This document shows positions 6,317-10,855 of a DNA stretch of 10,855 nt, one piece after another. The stretch covers positions 1 through 10,855 of the forward strand of contig NZ_JAILQF010000190.1 in NCBI RefSeq assembly GCF_024699075.1, read 5' to 3'. Positions within the stretch are counted from its first letter, which is position 1. Each line of letters starts with the position of its first letter. Source of the DNA: Butyrivibrio sp. (GTDB lineage Bacteria; Bacillota_A; Clostridia; Lachnospirales; Lachnospiraceae). The translations under genes were made by a program, and so were the position numbers. The notes under the pieces are model-generated. The model made no database searches. It was given only the letters and a program-made list of their open reading frames with translations, and had not been told where the DNA came from.

Positions 6317-7643
6317 CTATTCCTCCTGAACTGGATTCTGCTGCCGAAACAGCATAATCTGTGACTGCGTCACTGCTCATGGCATTGGCATATAGAATAG
6401 TCTGATCATATATACACTGCCATGATCCTTGAGAATTGCCTGTACAAAGGATATAGGAATTGCCATTATCATCTTCTGCATAACTTACTGCACAATTACC
6501 CGACTGTATCACATATCCTGTCTTACCACAGACAACATTTATGCCTTCATCGTTATCTTCAATCCTGCGAAGAAACCAGTTGGATAGTTCGATTCCATCC
6601 GGATGTTCTTCTGTAGGTTCAGTTACATAATAATGTGTTGATAATACTTCTTTGCAAAGCTCATTATCAAGTGCCGCACGCATTATAATTGCCATATCGT
6701 ATGCTGTACAGTAATGATCATCATCATAAATACCTATACAATTAGTAAAGTGTGCTGTATCTGAAAGACCAAGTTCCTCCAGTTTATCATTCATCATAAC
6801 AACAAAGTCTTCCTGAGAACCTGCTATATAATATGCAAGTCCTAAAGCTCCATCTGCTCCTGAAGGAAGAATAAGTGCATATAAAAGGTCTTTGACTTTG
6901 ACATCCTCGCCAACATCAAATCCGGCTGCACTACAGTCGTTAGAGTAGCTGTAATCTGTTATTTCTATTGTAATCTCAAAGGTATCTTCAAGCTGCTCAG
7001 GAGTAAGATGCTCTGCTGCTACCAACAGGGTGAGAACTTTGGTCATAGATGCAGGATACATCTTGGCATAAGCATTTCTTTCAGATACGATCTCAAGGGT
7101 ATCGGCATTCATCAGGATACCACAGGAGCTTACGATCTCTGCTCCAAATTCCTGAGTCGATGCTGTTTCGGTTGCAATATACTGTTTTTCTTCAACTGTA
7201 CACTCAGTTGAAGCTACTGAAGATGCGGATGACTCATCATTTGCAGCTTCTGATACTTCCAGAGTTTCTTCAGACGAATATGCTGCTGCAGCTGCCTCAT
7301 CAACAGACCTTGCAGCATACAGGCGCGAACCTATCATATTAAAAGCAGCAACTACAGCCACAGAAACAGCTGCGATAGCTGCTCCTGCCTTTATGATATT
7401 GCGCTTACGAAGCTGTCTTTCATGCTCTGCCTTCATTTCATTTATTCTTTTGGTTATTCTGGCCTGATATTCCTTAAAGCGCTCTTCTTCAAGTCTTAAC
7501 TCTTCTTCATCAATTTCTTCATCGTCATCATCAGCCTCATATCTCATGATTGAAGCTATCTCTTCTTGAAGCAAAGACTCGTCCGCATATTTATTTTTAT
7601 TATTTAAATTTATATGATTCTTATCTTTATTATCAGTCCCCAA
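6306..7643 (-). CDS. Membrane-anchored D-alanyl-D-alanine carboxypeptidase-like protein (peptidase S11 type)
   Basis: A 445-residue type II membrane protein. Residues about 28-80 are a charged, Glu-rich cytosolic coil; 84-103 is the single membrane helix; 112-160 is a Ser/Ala/Glu-rich linker; about 167-425 is the penicillin-binding-type domain. Motifs seen: PASMTK (catalytic Ser199, Lys202) and GKTGY (Lys374). Where the family has SGN, this protein has SGAD (261-264), so the Asn is Ala. Such enzymes remove the terminal D-Ala from peptidoglycan peptides outside the membrane. The start is TTG at 7643: no ATG lies nearby, and AGGGAG (7654-7659) sits 10 nt upstream. It heads a three-gene operon with the NADAR gene (11-nt overlap) and a small protein. 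The long acidic cytosolic tail is more than is needed for anchoring and could contact cytosolic partners. Activity against D-Ala-D-Ala is likely but not certain given the SGA variant. Confidence 0.85.
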   Translation of the reverse strand: MGTDNKDKNHINLNNKNKYADESLLQEEIASIMRYEADDDDEEIDEEELRLEEERFKEYQARITKRINEMKAEHERQLRKRNIIKAGAAIAAVSVAVVAAFNMIGSRLYAARSVDEAAAAAYSSEETLEVSEAANDESSASSVASTECTVEEKQYIATETASTQEFGAEIVSSCGILMNADTLEIVSERNAYAKMYPASMTKVLTLLVAAEHLTPEQLEDTFEITIEITDYSYSNDCSAAGFDVGEDVKVKDLLYALILPSGADGALGLAYYIAGSQEDFVVMMNDKLEELGLSDTAHFTNCIGIYDDDHYCTAYDMAIIMRAALDNELCKEVLSTHYYVTEPTEEHPDGIELSNWFLRRIEDNDEGINVVCGKTGYVIQSGNCAVSYAEDDNGNSYILCTGNSQGSWQCIYDQTILYANAMSSDAVTDYAVSAAESSSGGIDEE

Positions 7644-7798
7644 TTTGTCTGTTCTCCCTGATTTTTTTCACCCTCACATTCTATTTTACATTAGTTTACC
7701 CCAAAATTCATTACAAAATTGTGAACAACATATTCCCTGGGATTTATGTCCAAACTCCTATTCAGGTAATACACTGGATGGAACAGTTTCTGTGAATA

Positions 7799-7807
7799 TG
7801 ATACAAT
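7799..7807 (+). promoter_or_regulatory. Extended -10 promoter of the zinc-ribbon gene
   Basis: TGATACAAT is an extended -10 element (TG, one base, TACAAT). The -35 region (TGGAAC, 17-bp spacing) is weak. Transcription would start near 7814, about 54 nt before the ATG at 7868, which has AGGAG at 7851-7855. The 224-bp gap is shared with the divergent carboxypeptidase-like operon, whose own promoter I cannot place with confidence. Confidence 0.5.
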
Positions 7808-7867
7808 GAATTTTGTTCATCATATAAGATGATAAGGCTAAAGCCTGACAAGGAGACTATTTAAAAT

Positions 7868-8593
7868 ATGGCACTTGATTATTATATCCCCGGCACACGC
7901 GGAGGATTTCCAAACAGAATTCTATTAGTCAAAACAGATGAAAAACTTTCCATGAAACTGGATATCACGCTCTTTCCTCTATACTGTGATGGATGCGGAC
8001 ATTTCTTTTCACATTTTTATATACACAAAGGTTCAAGAAAAGGTGTTGTAGGTCAGATTACCTGCCCATCCTGCGGAAGAGATGTTCAGGTCACTGATGA
8101 AGGATCAATGGTTGACTCTGTATGTATCAATGATCATCCTGTGAATTTCAGCAGCCTGTATCTGCTTGACTTTACTTTTATAGAAGAAGCTGACAGACTA
8201 CATGATGGCCAGATCATAAAAGCTCTCATGGCTAAATATAATAAATCCGAGCTTAATTATCTTACGATAGACGAACTTACGAATATATGTTCTGCATCAA
8301 GCTGCGTACAGTTGACAGGAGATATGAAATTCCAGACAGATACAAGATTTGCAGCTTTGCCACCCGATATCAATCGCTGGATAGAGTTTTTGTACCGTAG
8401 CGGAGTTAATCTTCCGTCCTATGTTACGATCCTAAAGTCAGATCACGATATCCCATCACTTGAAGGCAGCGCTATATGGCGTATGAGGAATCTTGATAAG
8501 CTCATAAGCCAGTTTCCTTCAAGGCGCAAGACTGTATTTGATACAGAAAAGGAAGTAATAAAGCGGCTTAAAGAACATAAGAAAAAAAATTAA
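7868..8593 (+). CDS. Zinc-ribbon protein of unknown function
   Basis: A 241-residue, probably cytosolic protein. Residues 40-69 hold two CxxC knuckles (CDGCG at 40 and CPSCG at 66, 22 residues between them), a zinc-ribbon arrangement. The rest is unassigned: LYLLDFTFIEEADRLHDGQI (98-116), a helical LTIDELTNICSASSC segment (132-146) and a Lys-rich tail. There is no signal peptide or membrane helix. AGGAG lies 12 nt before the ATG, a little long, and I see no better start. It is divergent from the carboxypeptidase/NADAR operon and stands alone, followed by the structured segment and terminator at 8624-8736. A nucleic-acid or protein-binding adaptor is possible, but I do not assign a function. 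Confidence 0.8.
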   Translation: MALDYYIPGTRGGFPNRILLVKTDEKLSMKLDITLFPLYCDGCGHFFSHFYIHKGSRKGVVGQITCPSCGRDVQVTDEGSMVDSVCINDHPVNFSSLYLLDFTFIEEADRLHDGQIIKALMAKYNKSELNYLTIDELTNICSASSCVQLTGDMKFQTDTRFAALPPDINRWIEFLYRSGVNLPSYVTILKSDHDIPSLEGSAIWRMRNLDKLISQFPSRRKTVFDTEKEVIKRLKEHKKKN

Positions 8594-8623
8594 TTTTTTT
8601 TGTAATTTGGGGTTAATTTTTAT

Positions 8624-8736
8624 AAAGAGGTGTCGATATATGTAGTAGCAATGGAAGGACTCCTCCCCCAAATAACCCTTTCCTTCCATAGTCCTCTTTT
8701 AACCCTGCAGCCCTCCCATCTGCAGGGTTTTCTTTT
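8624..8736 (+). ncRNA. Candidate small RNA or structured 3' UTR with C-rich loops
   Basis: This stretch holds three nested or consecutive stems. AAAGAGG (8624-8630) pairs with CCTCTTT (8693-8699). Inside it ATGGAAGGA (8651-8659) pairs perfectly with TCCTTCCAT (8681-8689) around a 21-nt loop containing CTCCTCCCCCA. Then AACCCTGCAG (8701-8710) pairs with CTGCAGGGTT (8720-8729) around the loop CCCTCCCAT, ending in a T-run. Both exposed loops are complementary to GGAGG/GGGAGG ribosome binding sites. C-rich unpaired loops of this kind are known from Gram-positive trans-acting sRNAs such as the RsaE/RoxS group; this is analogy, not homology. A TATAAA at 8621-8626 could be a -10, but its -35 is poor and using it would drop the outer stem. 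The alternative is that the segment is just the 3' UTR of the zinc-ribbon gene ending at 8593. Confidence 0.4.
8701..8736 (+). terminator. Strong intrinsic terminator
   Basis: A perfect 10-bp stem AACCCTGCAG/CTGCAGGGTT with the 9-nt loop CCCTCCCAT is followed by TTCTTTT. It ends transcripts from the zinc-ribbon gene and any small RNA encoded just upstream. The loop is itself anti-Shine-Dalgarno-like. Confidence 0.9.
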
Positions 8737-8804
8737 GCCTGTAAAACGCTGTTCCCTTGTCTTAATTTCGATATAAACTATTCTATTTACCATATAGCCT
8801 ATAC

Positions 8805-8834
8805 TTGCTTCCTATGTTAAAATATATATATAAA
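8805..8834 (+). promoter_or_regulatory. Promoter of the secreted protease gene
   Basis: TTGCTT (8805-8810) is followed at 16-18 bp by TATATA or TATAAA (8827-8834), giving a start near 8841 and an unusually long leader of about 138 nt before the ATG at 8979. The run ATATATATATAAA makes the exact -10 uncertain. Confidence 0.55.
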
Positions 8835-8837
8835 GTC

Positions 8838-8871
8838 AATAGAGAAAAAACACCAAATTATTTTTTCTATT
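8838..8871 (+). other. Hairpin at the 5' end of the protease mRNA leader
   Basis: AATAGAGAAAAAA (8838-8850) can pair with TTTTTTCTATT (8861-8871) over 11 bp with one or two bulged bases and a 10-nt loop, right where the transcript should begin. T-rich sequence follows (8871-8888). It could stabilise the 5' end or act as an attenuator; it is AT-only apart from one pair and therefore weak. The remaining leader to 8978 holds in-frame ATGs at 8940 and 8946 but no other element I can name. Confidence 0.35.
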
Positions 8872-8978
8872 TTGTATGTTTTTTTCTATTCACCCACTAC
8901 CACACATTACCGATATTTTATATGCACGCTGAAGGGAATATGACAATGATCAGCTGCATTCTAGAAAGGGGTAGTTTT

Positions 8979-10436
8979 ATGAAAAGAGGCTTGCTTGTTT
9001 CAATCATATCAGTTTGTGTTCTATCCACTTTTTTCCATGCACCGGTATCATTAACAGCATATGCAGGCAAAGCCAACAAACAGAATAGAGCATCAGGAAC
9101 ATATGATGTCTTTGCTTCCTCCACGGATCCGGATTTCTCAGCTCCTCATACTTATTCATCCTATTACGCTCAGGGCTATTCTAATGCTCTCATGGGCCTT
9201 CAGACTTATGCCAATGGTCAGAATTCCTATCACATTGCCAACGTCAAGATGAATAATGGTCATTCATTATGCTTTTCATTTTATGGCAGTGAAGATTTTG
9301 TGGGAAAATTTGGAGCCACTCCTGATTCAGTAGTAATAGAAGGCAATGACGACGCCTATATCATGAGTCTTTCAGAAGCACAGCTCATTCAGGATCCTTC
9401 TTTGTATACAATTGATTCATTTTCATCATTTTTAAGCCCTTCTCAGAACTTTACCACTGATCAGGTTGAATCTTTTGTATCAGATGACGGACTTGATATC
9501 CTTATTCGCTCCAAAATATCTGAAATCATTGAAAACGAAACCTACAGCGGCTATCTCATGGTACTTGCACATGCTTCAAATTACACAGGTATACGTTTTA
9601 CATACATGATGCCTGATGAAACATATGATGAAAGCAGCGTACTTACATTTTCTGATTCAGTAGCTTTTTCTGAAGATACATTTACATCATCTATGGAAAC
9701 TTCTACTGCTACAGTAGACGCTTACACATCAGAATCATCTCTTGAAACCTTGTGCAAGACAGGATACTTCAATTATAAACCGTTATCCACAGAGAACTTT
9801 ACGCTTGCTCAACAGCTCGTAAAACCATGTCTTATAGAGCTGTTCCACGCCGATTCAGAAAATTCATCCAACGGATGGTCAGGTTCAGGAGTTATCTACG
9901 ACATAACGCCTGAATATATATACTTTATTTCAGTTGCCCATGTACTTGATCTTATGACAGAAGGTCATAATGAGCTCTGGCTATATGATGGAACCCGTAT
10001 TACTTTTGATGATGCGATCAAATATACCAGGCTTTCAAGTGATAACGAGATATGTCTTTTCAGGATAAACACCTCTTATATACCAATGCGAATCCTTTTA
10101 AGACTTAGAGAGATATCTGCAGATTCAACGATCTATTCTCAGATTCCGGAAGGTGCGCAGCTTCTGGGAATAGCAACTAACTACAAGCATACCGGCAAGG
10201 ATCTTATAACTCCTATGACCCTTTTAAAAGTCAACGATTCCATACCTGAAAAAAAGGACGTCCCTATTTATCTTACTGCTACTTTAGCACTTCAGGATGG
10301 CATGAGTGGAACAGCTGTAATCGATATGAAAGGTAATCTTGTCGGAATTGCGGACGCCAAAAATCTTAACACTAACAAAAGTTATGCTTTAATGATTGAT
10401 AATATTCATTCTTTTGATTATTCGAGTCTTGAATAA
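8979..10436 (+). CDS. Secreted chymotrypsin-fold serine protease
   Basis: A 485-residue exported protein. Residues 1-29 are a classical signal peptide (MKRG, hydrophobic core, cleavage after TAYA). Residues about 40-265 form a Ser/Tyr/Asp-rich region with no family I recognise, followed by a Ser/Thr-rich linker (about 215-260). Residues about 280-475 are a trypsin-like (S1C/Trypsin_2-like) domain with the full triad: His321 in ISVAHVL, Asp355 in SSDNEICLF and Ser443 in DGMSGTAV. The oxyanion motif GMSG differs from the usual GNSG. No PDZ domain follows, unlike HtrA. The ATG at 8979 is chosen because AAAGGGG (8965-8971) lies 7 nt before it and it opens the signal peptide. In-frame ATGs at 8940 and 8946 behind GAAGGG would add 11-13 residues and are less likely; a TTG at 8805 overlaps the promoter. 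It is a single-gene unit with its own terminator. Substrate is unknown. Confidence 0.85.
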   Translation: MKRGLLVSIISVCVLSTFFHAPVSLTAYAGKANKQNRASGTYDVFASSTDPDFSAPHTYSSYYAQGYSNALMGLQTYANGQNSYHIANVKMNNGHSLCFSFYGSEDFVGKFGATPDSVVIEGNDDAYIMSLSEAQLIQDPSLYTIDSFSSFLSPSQNFTTDQVESFVSDDGLDILIRSKISEIIENETYSGYLMVLAHASNYTGIRFTYMMPDETYDESSVLTFSDSVAFSEDTFTSSMETSTATVDAYTSESSLETLCKTGYFNYKPLSTENFTLAQQLVKPCLIELFHADSENSSNGWSGSGVIYDITPEYIYFISVAHVLDLMTEGHNELWLYDGTRITFDDAIKYTRLSSDNEICLFRINTSYIPMRILLRLREISADSTIYSQIPEGAQLLGIATNYKHTGKDLITPMTLLKVNDSIPEKKDVPIYLTATLALQDGMSGTAVIDMKGNLVGIADAKNLNTNKSYALMIDNIHSFDYSSLE

Positions 10437-10466
10437 TTGCACAAATGACATAAGCTATATATACGA

Positions 10467-10490
10467 AAAATATTGATTTTTCAATATTTT
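10467..10490. other. AT-rich inverted repeat after the protease gene
   Basis: AAAATATTGA (10467-10476) and TCAATATTTT (10481-10490) form a perfect 10-bp stem with a TTTT loop. No T-run follows on the plus strand. It lies between the protease stop and the GC-rich terminator at 10520 and may help to protect the mRNA 3' end or serve as a binding site. Confidence 0.4.
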
Positions 10491-10519
10491 GACACATGAT
10501 TTTTTAACAAAAAACATTG

Positions 10520-10549
10520 CGGTGATGCTTGACATCACCGTTTTATTTT
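10520..10549 (+). terminator. Intrinsic terminator of the protease gene
   Basis: CGGTGATG (10520-10527) pairs with CATCACCG (10533-10540) around a CTTGA loop, then TTTTATTTT follows. It is 83 nt beyond the protease stop and separates that gene from rho. Confidence 0.9.
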
Positions 10550-10600
10550 GCTATTTTAGTTGATGCAAAGAAATTCATGCCAATTCGGCGAGATTCCCCT

Positions 10601-10630
10601 TTGTACGAATACCAGAATCAAAAGTATATT
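10601..10630 (+). promoter_or_regulatory. Probable promoter of rho
   Basis: TTGTAC (10601-10606) and TATATT (10625-10630) are 18 bp apart, giving a start near 10637 and a leader of about 37 nt. The pair is overlaid by an inverted repeat (10604-10634), which suits an operator. Confidence 0.45.
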
Positions 10631-10634
10631 CGTA
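10604..10634. promoter_or_regulatory. Operator-like inverted repeat over the rho promoter
   Basis: TACGAATA (10604-10611) and TATTCGTA (10627-10634) are a perfect 8-bp inverted repeat with a 15-bp gap, so half-site starts are 23 bp apart. They cover the end of the -35, the spacer edge and the whole -10. This is the geometry of a dimeric repressor site; an RNA hairpin is less likely because most of it precedes the expected start of transcription. Confidence 0.45.
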
Positions 10635-10673
10635 AACTTACCCATTCATTTTATATATCAAAAGGATATTTTT

Positions 10674-10855
10674 ATGAGAGAAAAATATGAAACGCTTAGT
10701 CTTACTTCTTTAAGAGACATTGCAAAAGCTCGAGGCATCAAAAGAGTTACAGGCGTCAAAAAAGCAGAACTGATCGACAGTCTTTGCGCACTCGATGATC
10801 AGGAAAAAGCTTCAGCAGCATCCAACGAAGATGCTAAAGCAAAAAAAGCTGCTGA
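10674..10855 (+). CDS. rho: Transcription termination factor Rho, N-terminal part
   Basis: The first 60 codons of a protein that opens with MREKYETLSLTSLRDIAKAR and GIKRVTGVKKAELIDSL (residues 21-37), a Rho_N (SAP-like helical) domain. A Lys/Ala/Asp/Glu-rich linker begins at about residue 40 (DDQEKASAASNEDAKAKKAA), as in Rho proteins of Lachnospiraceae, where a charged insert precedes the RNA-binding domain. Rho is the hexameric RNA-dependent helicase that ends transcription. The ATG has AAGGA 7 nt upstream. The RNA-binding and ATPase domains lie beyond the window, so another Rho_N-containing protein cannot be excluded, but the opening residues favour Rho itself. Confidence 0.8.
   Translation, partial: MREKYETLSLTSLRDIAKARGIKRVTGVKKAELIDSLCALDDQEKASAASNEDAKAKKAA

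Noticed and set aside
5274..7643. DarT-NADAR toxin-antitoxin pair
   Set aside because: No ADP-ribosyltransferase gene is next to the NADAR gene; the neighbours are a carboxypeptidase-like protein and a 67-residue protein with no such motif.
7722..7819. TGAACAA (7722-7728) and TTGTTCA (7813-7819) as a looping operator in the divergent promoter region
   Set aside because: Seven bases matching over about 90 bp of AT-rich DNA can occur by chance and nothing else supports it.
8582..8601. Perfect A8-TTAA-T8 palindrome at the end of the zinc-ribbon gene as a terminator
   Set aside because: It overlaps the Lys-coding tail and stop, has only A-T pairs and no loop of its own; the strong terminator at 8701 is the better candidate.
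8805..8978. N-terminal extension of the protease from a TTG at 8805
   Set aside because: It has no ribosome binding site, overlaps the -35/-10 region, and would put 58 residues before a classical signal peptide.

Overview
The window looks like chromosomal DNA of a low-GC, Gram-positive anaerobe, most likely a Lachnospiraceae member of the Butyrivibrio/Pseudobutyrivibrio kind. This rests on AT-rich intergenic DNA, GGAGG-type ribosome binding sites, a zinc-ribbon/membrane protein next to a Sel1-repeat protein, and a Rho whose first residues read as a Rho_N domain. It is an inference from style, not from a marker gene. I see no tRNA, rRNA, transposase, integrase, phage gene or CRISPR array.

Layout, left to right. 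(1) 1-185, minus: start of gpmI (cofactor-independent phosphoglycerate mutase), cut by the window edge just before its catalytic serine, with an extended -10 promoter. (2) 322-469: four diverged tandem copies of a 37-bp unit, the last overlapping the stop codon of the next gene. (3) 459-1634, minus: a cation diffusion facilitator with an N-D-D-D metal site that suggests manganese export, and a doubled C-terminal domain; an inverted repeat lies in its leader. (4) 1735-5025, minus: a tight two-gene operon, a Sel1-repeat protein followed by a zinc-ribbon, Q/N-rich, single-pass membrane protein. It has a good sigma-A promoter and, further upstream, two identical 13-bp direct repeats exactly 21 bp apart. 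(5) 5274-7643, minus: a three-gene operon (TTG-started membrane-anchored D-Ala-D-Ala carboxypeptidase-like protein, NADAR/YbiA-like protein with an extra C-terminal region, small acidic/basic protein) ending in an intrinsic terminator. (6) 7868-8593, plus: a zinc-ribbon protein of unknown function, divergent from operon 5. (7) 8624-8736, plus: a structured segment with two C-rich hairpin loops and a strong intrinsic terminator; it is either a 3' UTR or a small RNA able to pair with Shine-Dalgarno sequences. (8) 8979-10436, plus: a secreted chymotrypsin-fold serine protease with a long leader and its own terminator. (9) 10674-10855, plus: the start of rho, with an 8-bp inverted repeat across its likely promoter.

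Working together: most genes concern the cell surface or housekeeping (peptidoglycan trimming, secreted proteolysis, metal export, glycolysis, transcription termination). The two minus-strand operons look like functional units because spacing is 21 nt in one and genes overlap in the other. No complete defence or mobile system is visible. The most unusual signals are the 37-bp repeats derived from a gene end, the paired 13-bp sites, the C-rich hairpin RNA, and the NADAR protein with apparently changed signature residues.
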